A DNA stretch of 64,000 bases from CAIWTU01 sp963815135 (GTDB lineage Bacteria; Desulfobacterota; Desulfuromonadia; Geobacterales; Geobacteraceae): assembly GCA_963815135.1 (NCBI GenBank), contig CAWFFO010000001.1, positions 62,001 to 126,000 of the forward strand, written 5' to 3'. Of this stretch, positions 55,345 through 63,594 are shown one piece after another. The notes under the pieces are model-generated. The model had not been told where the DNA came from and made no database searches. It was given only the letters and a program-made list of their open reading frames with translations. The position numbers and the translations under genes are program-made. Every line of letters begins with the position of its first letter. Within the stretch, counting starts at the first letter, position 1.

Positions 55345-57714
55345 ATGGACTGCAAAGAAATGTATAAAGCTCGTAAAGATAGTCATATTTCATGTTACGC
55401 TAAGTGGTTGAGGATCATGAATTGGAGGACTGTAAATATTAGTTGGCAAAATATTTTTTCTCGAGTAATGGTTTTCATCCCGCGACGGGCGGCAGTCGTG
55501 TCGCTGGCATTTGTTTGCCTGATCGGTTGGGCGTCGAGCGCCGATGCGGATGGTCTCACGAGAACGCTAAAAGGGATCGTCGAAGGCGACGGCGGCGCGC
55601 AGGCGGGGTACGACGTATCGCTCTACGCTGCCTTCTCCGGCGGACCCTTCAAAAAGCTCATAGGCAACGATACCACCGACGGCGAGGGTAACTTCGAGAT
55701 TAAGTACCGGCCTCTCCCGGGCGGTCACATGAATCCGGTCCTCTACGTTCTTGCCGAAAAAGGCGAGGTGATGCTGGCCAGTGCGGTCGGCGACTTGTCA
55801 AAGCACGACCATATCGTCGTCAACGAGCTGACCACAGTGGCCACCGGGACGGCGTTCGCGCAATTCATCGATGGTCGCGAGATCAGCGGCAACACCTACG
55901 GCATGCTCAACGCGGTCGCGATGGCCGCCAACATGGCCAATCCGAAAACCGGCGCAATCGGCGAGGTTCTCGACAACGGGCCCAACGGCAGCGACACCTC
56001 AACGCGGAATACGTTCTACTCGATGGCCAACATCGTCGCGGCTTGCGTCGACAATCCCAACAATTGCTATGATCTGTTCGACTATGCAACGCCGATCGGT
56101 GGCCCGGCGCCGACAACTGTGCTGCAAGCCTTGGCGAACATGACCAAGTATCCTTCGAAACGAACAATCTCCAATGCCGAAGGCTTGTTCAATCTCTCTT
56201 TAGGAGACCAGGTTTACGGACCTGCGCTGTCGTCAGAGCCATCGTCGTGGCTGCTGTTCATCAAGTTCACCGGCGTTATTGGCAGTCACGCCAGCGACTA
56301 CAACTCTGATAATCTGATGAGCGGACCCGGCCAGATCGGATTCGACGAGCGCGGTTTTGCCTGGATCAGCGATAACTACGTACCCTCCGACTTTGACCCC
56401 GCCGTTCCCGAAGATTTCCTCCCGGACCCGCCTACCCCGGAGTCGAATCGAATCGGGTGTGCCGGCCTGCGGCTGCTCAAATTTTATCCGTCGGGTGAGC
56501 CGTTCCCCGGCGTACCTTACTTCGGCGGCGGCCTGAGCGGAGCCGGCTTCGGCATTACCCTCGACCCGCACGGCAGGGTCTGGGTGGGGAATTACGGCTT
56601 TGAATCACCGCTTTGTACTGTTCCGCCGTTCCCTCCTGACTCGAACAAGATCCCGGCAACCCATGACAGCGTCTCTTTGTTCCTCCCCAACGGCACGCCG
56701 ATCTCCGTTCCCGACGGCTTCACCAAGGGACACATCTGGTGGCCGCAGGGCATGGCCGCCGACAAGAAAGGCGATATCTGGGTTGGGAACTGCGGCAATG
56801 ACACGGTGACGCTGATCCCGCGCGGCAGACCCTCGAAGGCACAAAATTTCGCGATCCCCGGCGGACTGGTGGACGGTGGGGGGCCCTATCAACCGCCGCT
56901 GCTCCCGGGAAATGAAAAGTTCGGTACTCCCAGGCCGCTCATCAAGCCGTTCGGTCTTGCGCTCGATCCCAAGGGACGCGCCTGGGTGGTAGGGAATGCC
57001 GTCGGGTTTGAAGAAAGCACGACAAACACCATGCATACCGGCGGCCTCTACCGGATCTCAAAAGACGGGACGATTGTCACGATAGCGTTGCCCGGGGACA
57101 AGATCTTGTCCTTCCCAATGGGCATCGCCGGCGACAGCAAGGGAAATATGTGGGTAGCGAACTCGGATCACGTGAGCGTTCCCTGCGTTACCCCGTTCTC
57201 GACGGATCAAGGCGGCGGAATCGGACCGTCGCTGGCCTATTTCCCGGCGGATAGCAGTGATGCCAGCGGGGCACGGGTGTTCGGCACGGAGCCGGGCAAT
57301 ACTGGCGGGCTCACTATCCCGTGGGGCAATTTTGTCGATGGAAACGACACAGTCTGGGTGTTCAATTTCGGCGTGGATCCGAACGATTCCTCATCGGACA
57401 TTACCTCGCTTTCGCACTTCTGCGGCGCAGGCAAATGTCCGGCAGGCTTTAAACTGGGCGATGCGATTTCTCCTTCAACGGGGTACTTGTCAGATGCACT
57501 GGACCGGGTCACCGGCGGCGGCGTCGATCCGTCCGGCAACATCTGGATTCTCAACAACTGGAAGAAGAAAGCCCCCTTGAAGGTTGATTCCAACTTTCCG
57601 GTTTTCGAGCGAAATCCCGGCGGCAACTCGTTCGTCATCGTCCCGGGGGCGGCTGCTCCCATAAAGACACCGCTGATCGGACCGCCGGAATCCTTTGACG
57701 ATAGGAAAAATTAA
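55345..57714 (+). CDS. Exported beta-propeller protein (NHL/Vgb-like repeats)
   Basis: 789 aa from ATG 55345, with AAGGAGG 9 nt upstream. The signal sequence is unusually far in (RRAAVVSLAFVCLIGWASSA at about residues 49-68), so an internal start near 55468 is also possible. Residues about 70-150 form a carboxypeptidase-regulatory-like fold (TLKGIVEGDGG, DGEGNFEIKYRPLPGG). From about residue 300 there are at least six blades with the pattern G-x-A-x-D-x-x-G-x-x-W-V-x-N (ITLDPHGRVWVGNYG, MAADKKGDIWVGNCG, LALDPKGRAWVVGNAV, IAGDSKGNMWVANSD, VDPSGNIWILNNW), as in NHL or streptogramin-lyase-like propellers. Enzymatic residues of Vgb lyases are not evident. It is probably secreted. Confidence 0.85.
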   Translation: MDCKEMYKARKDSHISCYAKWLRIMNWRTVNISWQNIFSRVMVFIPRRAAVVSLAFVCLIGWASSADADGLTRTLKGIVEGDGGAQAGYDVSLYAAFSGGPFKKLIGNDTTDGEGNFEIKYRPLPGGHMNPVLYVLAEKGEVMLASAVGDLSKHDHIVVNELTTVATGTAFAQFIDGREISGNTYGMLNAVAMAANMANPKTGAIGEVLDNGPNGSDTSTRNTFYSMANIVAACVDNPNNCYDLFDYATPIGGPAPTTVLQALANMTKYPSKRTISNAEGLFNLSLGDQVYGPALSSEPSSWLLFIKFTGVIGSHASDYNSDNLMSGPGQIGFDERGFAWISDNYVPSDFDPAVPEDFLPDPPTPESNRIGCAGLRLLKFYPSGEPFPGVPYFGGGLSGAGFGITLDPHGRVWVGNYGFESPLCTVPPFPPDSNKIPATHDSVSLFLPNGTPISVPDGFTKGHIWWPQGMAADKKGDIWVGNCGNDTVTLIPRGRPSKAQNFAIPGGLVDGGGPYQPPLLPGNEKFGTPRPLIKPFGLALDPKGRAWVVGNAVGFEESTTNTMHTGGLYRISKDGTIVTIALPGDKILSFPMGIAGDSKGNMWVANSDHVSVPCVTPFSTDQGGGIGPSLAYFPADSSDASGARVFGTEPGNTGGLTIPWGNFVDGNDTVWVFNFGVDPNDSSSDITSLSHFCGAGKCPAGFKLGDAISPSTGYLSDALDRVTGGGVDPSGNIWILNNWKKKAPLKVDSNFPVFERNPGGNSFVIVPGAAAPIKTPLIGPPESFDDRKN

Positions 57715-57810
57715 TCCCCGATCTTTTCCGACCTGGGGAAGTTTCCTCCGCACAAGTGAGGTCGAGAGCGTCTTCACATCGCTGACACAGGCATCGCAAA
57801 ACTACATCCA

Positions 57811-57837
57811 AGGGCGCCGATTTCAAGTCGGCGCCCT
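57811..57837. repeat. GC-rich hairpin after the propeller gene
   Basis: AGGGCGCCGA and TCGGCGCCCT form a perfect 10-bp stem with a 7-nt loop about 97 nt after the stop. No T-run follows, so it is a weak terminator or a repeat hairpin. Confidence 0.6.
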
Positions 57838-57962
57838 GCAGCCATTCGCAGGGCAATAATGGGACCGGGCACTGTCCCCTGATTACCTTTCTGATTAGCT
57901 TCGTTGGTAACATGCTGAATTTCATGTGTGCAATTTTCCCACTCGAAGCAGAAGACCTGTAA

Positions 57963-58289
57963 ATGACTGAACCACTTTGGACGAGTTCCGTTGGCGCAAG
58001 GCTGGACCGGCCCACGATCCACGCCTTGCCCGAGGTGGTCGAGGCTGTTGCCGGGCGGGCGGAAGTTCTGATGGACGGCGGCATCCGTCACGGGACGGAC
58101 ATCCTCAAGGCGCTGGCCCTCGGAGCTCGGGCGGTGCAGGTCGGACGGCCTGTGCTTTGGGGCCTGGCCGTGGACGGAGAGGCCGGTGTGCGCCATGTGC
58201 TGGAGTTGCTGCGCACCGAGTTTAACCTGGCGCTGGCCATGTGTGGCTGTCACAATGTCGCCGAGATCGCGCGCGACTTGATTGCGTGA
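57963..58289 (+). pseudogene. FMN-dependent alpha-hydroxy-acid dehydrogenase, C-terminal fragment
   Basis: About 95 of the 108 residues match the end of lactate or glycolate oxidase-type enzymes: LDRPTIHALPEVVEAVAGRA, VLMDGGIRHGTDILKALALG, ARAVQVGRPVLWGLAVDGEA. That segment contributes to the FMN phosphate site. The first two-thirds of the normally 360-390 aa enzyme, including the catalytic SNHGGRQLD histidine-arginine segment, are absent. The preceding sequence reads SSVGARLD instead. There is no upstream remainder of the gene, so it is a truncated leftover. Confidence 0.85.
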
Positions 58290-58384
58290 CCGTGTGTCAT
58301 ACCTGCCGCAGACAACGGTGCTCTCCCGCGCCCTCTGCGTGGTAAAAAGTGCAACCGATTAAAATATCAACCAAAAGGTGAACG

Positions 58385-59566
58385 ATGGACGATGAATTCA
58401 TAAATGCCAGCCTGAAAGAGAAAAATCTTACAAGAGTTTCGGAACTTGAAAAGAAGCTGAAAAAAGAGAGCGAAATCTCCAGTTTCAAAGCCCGCCATGT
58501 ACATGTGATCGGGGCCGGCACCATGGGAAGGGGGATCGCCACCTGGTGTGCCCTTAAAGGCATCAGGGTAACTTTACAAGACATCAGCGAGGACACGATC
58601 AAGTCGGCCGTTGAATTTGCCGGGAAATATTTCAGGGAAAGCAGTCATGCTGAATCAGAAAAGAACCTTATTGCCGACCATAACGGGTCATTTATCTCAG
58701 GTGCAGACATTGTAATTGAAAGTATCAGCGAAATGCTGGGAGCCAAACAAATGCTTCTGGAACATATCGAGACAATCATAAAGAATGAAACTATCCTGGC
58801 AACCAATACCTCAAGCCTTTCACTTAAGGAGCTTGGGTTTCCATTAAAAAACCCGGCTCGCTTGGTCGGGCTACATTTTTTCAACCCCGTGACCGAGATG
58901 AAACTCGTTGAAGTTGTAAAAGGTCCAGAAACATCTCGAGAATCATTAAACAATTCGCTCGCGTTCATTGGTCAGATCGACAAACTGCCCCTACAGGTCA
59001 AAAGCAGTCCGGGTTATCTGCTGAATCGGACCTTTGTCCATTACATTATAGAAGCAATGCATCTATTGGACGAAGGCGCTGAGTCCGGCTTCATAGACCG
59101 GGCAATGGAAAAATTCGGCATGAATATAGGACCGATAATACTGATGGATACCGTTGGCCTGGAAATCTGTTTGCGGGTTTGCGAAAATCTGACAGAAAAT
59201 CCTAAGAAACATATCCCCGAACTGCTGTACGATTTGGTCAAAAACGGCAAGCTTGGACGGAAAACGGGCGAGGGTTTTTATCGCTTTGAAAACAATAAAC
59301 TCGTGGGAGAAAGTGATTTTATCAAAAGGAAGGTTGGCAAAGAGGTAACAGAATCCGATGTCCAGGAGCGGTTAATAAAGCCTTTCCTGATTGCCGCGGA
59401 AAGTATTTTAAATGAAGGAGTTGTTTCTGGCTCTGACATTTTCGATGCAGGCATTATACTGGGCGCCGGATTTCCTGAATGGACCGGAGGTCCCATAAAC
59501 TACGAAAGACAGAAAGGTATTTACAAAAATTTGATAAATAAAATCGATTCCCGCAAAACCTGTTGA
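58385..59566 (+). CDS. 3-hydroxyacyl-CoA dehydrogenase
   Basis: 393 aa, AAAAGGTG before ATG 58385. After an amphipathic helical lead (about 1-33) the NAD-binding motif HVHVIGAGTMGRGIA follows, then ADIVIESISEMLGAKQMLLE and the catalytic LVGLHFFNPVTEMKLVEVV with the active His. Two dehydrogenase C-terminal domains complete it (SPGYLLNRTFVHYIIEAMHL; ILGAGFPEWTGGPINYERQ). It matches the dehydrogenase half of FadB/FadJ and lacks the hydratase domain. A lone gene in beta-oxidation style metabolism. Lower GC than the upstream genes. Confidence 0.92.
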   Translation: MDDEFINASLKEKNLTRVSELEKKLKKESEISSFKARHVHVIGAGTMGRGIATWCALKGIRVTLQDISEDTIKSAVEFAGKYFRESSHAESEKNLIADHNGSFISGADIVIESISEMLGAKQMLLEHIETIIKNETILATNTSSLSLKELGFPLKNPARLVGLHFFNPVTEMKLVEVVKGPETSRESLNNSLAFIGQIDKLPLQVKSSPGYLLNRTFVHYIIEAMHLLDEGAESGFIDRAMEKFGMNIGPIILMDTVGLEICLRVCENLTENPKKHIPELLYDLVKNGKLGRKTGEGFYRFENNKLVGESDFIKRKVGKEVTESDVQERLIKPFLIAAESILNEGVVSGSDIFDAGIILGAGFPEWTGGPINYERQKGIYKNLINKIDSRKTC

Positions 59567-59709
59567 AGAAGGGAAAAATAAATCCATTTCCTTTAACATG
59601 GGGATTCGGCCTTCCGGCAGAACGGCTCACCGGTTCCCGATTTTGTACCCACCTGAAATGCATCGAGATCATGGAATCCGTTTATTAATTCAGGCAAAAT
59701 AATATATGC

Positions 59710-60003
59710 ACTATTGACACCGGATTATAACTAAGTGTAAAAACAGGTTAATTTGTGTTGTTTTGATTTTAATTCAAATCGAGGATATGGAATGAAGAAC
59801 AACAAATCTTCATTTTGCGAGGGAAGCCGTTCGTAACAGCTTTTGCTGTTCCGGCGGCTTTTTCTTTTTTGGCGTTGATGACGGAGTGAAATCAAAAAAA
59901 GTCTTTGGATTCTCATGAACAGCATAAAGCGTGACTATTCCTGGGCGGGCTATTGAGATCGGTGAAAAATGCTGGAACGGAATGTTTATCCTTAGACGCT
60001 CAT
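59710..60003 (+). ncRNA. Candidate small RNA element, copy B
   Basis: TTGACACCGGA at 59714, an 18-nt spacer and TAAAAA, then GGTTAATTTGT. A terminator follows at 59824-59870: AAGCCGTTCGT, AACAGC-TTTT-GCTGTT, CCGGCGGCTTTTTC. Like copy A, it is followed by about 120 nt of related sequence, including GTGAAAAA and GAACGGAATGTTTAT. This flank ends 14 nt before the glutamine amidotransferase start. Confidence 0.6.
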
Positions 60004-60016
60004 CACAGGAGAGAAA

Positions 60017-60712
60017 ATGCGCGCGCATTATTTTCAACATGTTCCATTTGAAGGGCTTGGAAGTATTGAGACTTGGCTGGATTCAAATGGGTACGAGCTG
60101 ACCAACACACGGTTCTTTGAATCAGCCGATTTACCAGACCCTAAAGCAATCGATTTGCTTGTGGTCATGGGCGGTCCGATGAGCGTGAATGATGAAGATA
60201 AATTCCCTTGGCTTGCCTTGGAAAAGCAGTTTGTCCGTGAAATCATCGAGTCTGGGAAACCCGTCTTGGGCATATGTCTTGGCGCTCAAATTATTGCAAA
60301 CGCGATGGGGGCGAAAGTCTTTCCCAACCCCGTAAAGGAAATCGGCTGGTTTCCTATCCATGCGGTTGCCTCTATCGACGGCTCGGTCTTCATTTTTTCG
60401 CCTTCGGAAATAGTGTTCCATTGGCACGGAGAGGCATTTGATTTGCCACCGGGTGCGATACGGCTCGCAAAGAGTGAAGGGTGTGAGAACCAGGCCTTTC
60501 AACTCGGCAAGCGGGTAATCGGCTTGCAGTTCCACCTCGAAATGACACCGGAGTCGGCGAGAGAAATTGTCTCAAATTGTCGCGAAGAGCTAGTTCCATC
60601 AAGATACGTTCAAACGGAGGAAGAAATCCTATCGGCAAGCTCAAGTCGTTATAAATCGATAAATGATTTGATGAGTAGCATACTATCCTTTCTTCAGCGA
60701 GGCGATGGCTAA
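60017..60712 (+). CDS. Class I glutamine amidotransferase-like protein
   Basis: 231 aa with GGAGAGAAA before ATG 60017. The triad is Cys87 in GICLGAQ, His173 in GLQFHLE and Glu175. MGGPMSVNDE near residue 51 is the usual strand. The relatives are stand-alone GuaA-like amidotransferases acting on small molecules or gamma-glutamyl compounds (cassette-borne and free forms exist). It is the first of three genes in a gene-cassette run, and an attC-like site begins within its last codons. Confidence 0.93.
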   Translation: MRAHYFQHVPFEGLGSIETWLDSNGYELTNTRFFESADLPDPKAIDLLVVMGGPMSVNDEDKFPWLALEKQFVREIIESGKPVLGICLGAQIIANAMGAKVFPNPVKEIGWFPIHAVASIDGSVFIFSPSEIVFHWHGEAFDLPPGAIRLAKSEGCENQAFQLGKRVIGLQFHLEMTPESAREIVSNCREELVPSRYVQTEEEILSASSSRYKSINDLMSSILSFLQRGDG

Positions 60713-60781
60713 CAACCGCATTAACTCGGACTGGCAACTCCGCTACGCTCCGTTGCCAGCCAGTTATGCGGGACGTTATGC
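60708..60781 (+). other. Integron attC-like recombination site 1
   Basis: GCTAACAACCGCATTAACT is paired with AGTTATGCGG across CTGGCAAC/GTTGCCAG, ending ACGTTATGC. The layout R''-L''-L'-R' with core GTTATGC is like VCR and Pseudomonas-type attC sites. The two arms have the single unpaired base expected. Confidence 0.85.
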
Positions 60782-60807
60782 ACTGGAACTACAGAGAGGA
60801 GAGCACA

Positions 60808-61152
60808 ATGAGCAACGAACAGGTGGCACCTGAGACGAAAGGTGTTACGGTGAAGTTACTTGCAACGGTTGACCTTGGCCCTGAGATCGAGGGCATGGCA
60901 GGGCGCCAACTTCGAATGCGTATGGTGACCATCGAGCCTGGAGGCGTCTTCGGCCCGATTCACGACCATAAAGACAGACCAGGCACCGTCTACATCCTGC
61001 AAGGAACGATCACTGACCATCGAAATGGAGTCGCTACGGACTATGGGCCGGGAGTGGGCTGGCCCGAGGATAGGAACACCACACACTGGCTTGAGAACAG
61101 AGGAACGATTCCGGCGGTGGAGATCTCGGTCGATATAGTCAGGCAAGAGTAA
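60808..61152 (+). CDS. Cupin-domain protein (gene cassette)
   Basis: 114 aa from ATG 60808, with GAGGAGAG upstream. A single cupin barrel. Metal-site motif 1 is GGVFGPIHDHKDRPGTVYILQG, with two His and a later acidic residue, and motif 2 (GVGWPEDRNTTHWLENRG) gives the last His. It is likely cytoplasmic; catalytic role unknown. It lies wholly between two attC-like sites, with no promoter of its own visible. Confidence 0.9.
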   Translation: MSNEQVAPETKGVTVKLLATVDLGPEIEGMAGRQLRMRMVTIEPGGVFGPIHDHKDRPGTVYILQGTITDHRNGVATDYGPGVGWPEDRNTTHWLENRGTIPAVEISVDIVRQE

Positions 61153-61156
61153 GCTC

Positions 61157-61261
61157 AGGCCCGACATCAGACACGGTCGGGCCTAACACGCGGCTCAACC
61201 GGACGCGCTTCAGTCGGCTTCGCCTCCTTTCGCGCGACGGTCTAACTTATAACTGTTCGAC
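61157..61261 (+). other. Integron attC-like site 2 with preceding hairpin
   Basis: AGGCCCGAC/GTCGGGCCT (61157-61184) forms a 9-bp hairpin right after the cupin stop. The attC proper begins GCCTAACACGCGGCTCAACC (61181) and ends at the core GTTCGAC (61255-61261). Its R'' GCCTAAC matches the complement of the cassette's left core GTTATGC at 6 of 7 positions, as expected for one cassette. Confidence 0.7.
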
Positions 61262-61267
61262 ACTGAC

Positions 61268-62020
61268 ATGAATATTAAATTAATAATAACAATAGTGCTC
61301 CTTATAACGTCCTTCGCCCTTTTGGGTGTGGCAGGATGTCCTCTGCTAGAAAGAAAGCTGCTGTTTTATCCGACCCACCATCCGCATAACAACAGCCTGA
61401 CGCCATGGATCAAAGACGGCAAGACAATAGGCTATGCACGGCAGGTGGAATCACCCAGGAATGTCTGGTTGATGATTCATGGAAACGGCGGCCAGGCCTC
61501 CGATCGCATATATGCAGTACCTTGTTTTTCAGAAAGTGATTCCGTTTATATTCTTGAATACCCTGGTTATGGGAATCGTGAAGGTGTCCCTTCAAAGGAG
61601 TCTTTCAATAAGGCGGCCAAAGAAGCGTATCTTTACCTGAGAGAAATGTACCCTCATATACCGGTGTGCATAGCCGCGGAATCCATTGGCTCAGGCCCCG
61701 CTTTATCCCTTGTCAGCCTTGAGAAAAAACCAGATAAATTCGTGTTGATTGTTCCTTTTGACAAGCTATCTTCGGTTGCCGAGGAGCACTTCCCGACCAT
61801 TCTTGTCTGGCTTATTCTAAGAGACAACTGGGATAATATCGAGGCTCTTTCAAAGTATAAAGGCCCGGTCGATATTTTCGGCGCCGAAGCAGACTCGGTT
61901 ATTCCAGTTAAACACGCCAAGGCCCTTGCTGCTTCCTATCCTGAGTCGAAAATGGTGATTATACGTGGCGGTCATAATGATTGGTCTTACGGGGGGAAGG
62001 TTCAAATAAGGAACCCATGA
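61268..62020 (+). CDS. Alpha/beta hydrolase lipoprotein (gene cassette)
   Basis: 250 aa. The N-terminal signal peptide ends in lipobox VAGC. The oxyanion segment MIHGNGGQASDR comes first, then the nucleophile in AAESIGSGPALS (Ser in a G/A-x-S-x-G elbow), an Asp in FGAEADSVIPVKHA and His in IRGGHNDW. The family includes BEM46/ABHD17-like thioesterases of unknown substrate. It is flanked by GTTCGAC on the left and its complement GTCGAAC within the next attC on the right, the signature of a cassette. Confidence 0.9.
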   Translation: MNIKLIITIVLLITSFALLGVAGCPLLERKLLFYPTHHPHNNSLTPWIKDGKTIGYARQVESPRNVWLMIHGNGGQASDRIYAVPCFSESDSVYILEYPGYGNREGVPSKESFNKAAKEAYLYLREMYPHIPVCIAAESIGSGPALSLVSLEKKPDKFVLIVPFDKLSSVAEEHFPTILVWLILRDNWDNIEALSKYKGPVDIFGAEADSVIPVKHAKALAASYPESKMVIIRGGHNDWSYGGKVQIRNP

Positions 62021-62036
62021 GTTTTTAGCAAAAACA

Positions 62037-62096
62037 GTCGAACAAAGGCATCCATACGGACGCGCTGAACCGCGCCGGTGATGCCTGACGTTTGGG
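62037..62096 (+). other. Integron attC-like site 3
   Basis: R'' GTCGAAC, arms AGGCATC/GATGCCT and ACGGACGCG/CGCGCCGGT with one mismatch, and core GTTTGGG. A shorter, less regular site than site 1. Confidence 0.6.
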
Positions 62097-62113
62097 TGGC
62101 AGCCTGAGTCTAT

Positions 62114-62500
62114 TCATGACTGCCGGCCTTTTCCGAGCACTCGTTCGATCGCCGGTACAATGTCATCCGGACCGCGCACGAGGATGATCTTCGAGATCGG
62201 CGCGTTCGCGTGGATGATGTTGAGTACGCGATTAAACCAGGCAGTGGTCTCTTCCGTGGCAGGGAAATTCACGGCGTCCTGTCCGTTGATGTAGCCGCCT
62301 ATGGCCACGCCATCGTACTCGGCCTGTTTCAGCTCGGAGACCAGCCGTGCATCTCCGGTTTCATCGTTAGTGAGCACGAAGGTGGTTGCCTGGAATCCGA
62401 GCGAACGGAGTTTCTCCTGGACGGCGGCCGCAATCTCCGGATGCTTGCCGAACCCGAGGATGCGCCAACCCGTTGGGCATGAAGAGGAAGTAATTGACAT
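62114..62500 (-). CDS. Hypothetical protein, Rossmann-like
   Basis: 128 aa from ATG 62500 (MSITSSSCPTGWRILGFGKH), with TATAAT only 5 nt upstream, so the transcript could be leaderless. Alternating strands and helices (ILGFGKHPEIAAAVQEKL, EYDGVAIGGYINGQDAVNF, KIILVRGPDDIVPAIERVL) suggest an open alpha/beta fold of unknown function. A longer frame to 62737 has a weak beginning. Opposite to the flanking cassettes. Confidence 0.65.
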   Translation of the reverse strand: MSITSSSCPTGWRILGFGKHPEIAAAVQEKLRSLGFQATTFVLTNDETGDARLVSELKQAEYDGVAIGGYINGQDAVNFPATEETTAWFNRVLNIIHANAPISKIILVRGPDDIVPAIERVLGKGRQS

Positions 62501-62715
62501 GTCGTAATTATACCAGGCACGTCGATTTTTACTATATGTAAACCCCGGAAACTCTGGCAGAAAAACCACCCGACGCCGCGATGCGGCCCATTTTGATCCA
62601 TCGGATGAATTCAATTTATTCTTCAAAGGCTGACCTCGCGCTTGATCGGGACAGGGAAAGCCGTTGAGTTTAAGGGAAAAAAGAGGACAGCCATGACAAG
62701 TAATGTCAAGGGAAT

Positions 62716-63393
62716 ATGGAGATTCCCCGTTTGCCACCCGGAAGGGAACCGTATGGAAAGAATCCGGAGGGTAGCAAACTCCTGTCGGTTGATTGCAACA
62801 CTACTAATCAAGGTTCTCCTTACTATTACCGACTGGACGAGATGAGGCTTGTACTGGACGGCATGCTTGCTTCCGATATGTTTGGAACACTGATCGATGC
62901 AGATCGCATCGCTGTCGGGGGGCACTCTTTCGGAGGCTTCACTGCTCTGGGGCTCTGCGGAACCATCAAGGAGCGTTATGATCCCCGCATCAACGCGGTA
63001 TTGCTGTTCTCGACCGGCGCCGGAAGTTATCTGTTCAGGGAAGACGAACTTGCCGCCGTGCGGATTCCGTCTATGCTGTTCATGGGGGAACGGGAAGAAA
63101 ACCAGTTGCGCGGCTCAAAAACGATGTCGGAGCTTTCGGCCAGGATTTACAGAAACTTATCTCCGCCGAAATATTTCCTTGAAGTGAAGGGGGGCAGCCA
63201 TTTTTCGTTCAACAATGGCTTCTCGGACAATTTCATGTCGAGGCTGCTGAGCGGCACCGAGGCGCAGTTCGAGGTTATCCGGAGATACTCGATTGCTTTT
63301 TTGGAGAAATACGTTGCAGGAAGAAAAGACACCGGTCATGTGCTGGAGCGGAGCGACCCGATGCTCACACGTAATATGACGGAATTGAAATAG
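62716..63393 (+). CDS. Alpha/beta hydrolase, possibly truncated at the N-terminus
   Basis: Up to 225 aa. The nucleophile elbow is VGGHSFGGFTALG, followed by RYDPRINAVLLFSTGAG, IPSMLFMGEREENQLRGSK (acid region) and VKGGSHFSFNNGF (His). This is the C-terminal two-thirds of a dienelactone hydrolase or PAF-acetylhydrolase-like enzyme. Its upstream portion (MEIPRLPPGREPYGKNPEGS) is not hydrolase-like, and the usual first strands with the oxyanion hole are missing. The true start or an upstream frameshift is unclear. A terminator follows. Confidence 0.75.
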   Translation: MEIPRLPPGREPYGKNPEGSKLLSVDCNTTNQGSPYYYRLDEMRLVLDGMLASDMFGTLIDADRIAVGGHSFGGFTALGLCGTIKERYDPRINAVLLFSTGAGSYLFREDELAAVRIPSMLFMGEREENQLRGSKTMSELSARIYRNLSPPKYFLEVKGGSHFSFNNGFSDNFMSRLLSGTEAQFEVIRRYSIAFLEKYVAGRKDTGHVLERSDPMLTRNMTELK

Positions 63394-63470
63394 TTCAATG
63401 GAGATGGGCAAAATTGTTTAAACACAATTTAGAATAGAAATTCGTGAAACGAATGTATGGCAATTAGAAT

Positions 63471-63505
63471 GGCCGTTGCCCTCGAGAGGCAGCGGCCTTT
63501 TTTTT
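63471..63505 (+). terminator. Intrinsic terminator after the hydrolase
   Basis: GGCCGTTGCC and GGCAGCGGCC form a 10-bp stem (one G-T pair) with a 7-nt loop, followed by eight T. Confidence 0.93.
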
Positions 63506-63594
63506 GCGCCTGTGAAACAGGCACGAAGGCGGTAAATTCAGAGAAAATTAAAAACATGGCCTATTTGTCGATTTAAACAGGCCGAATTCAGTGT

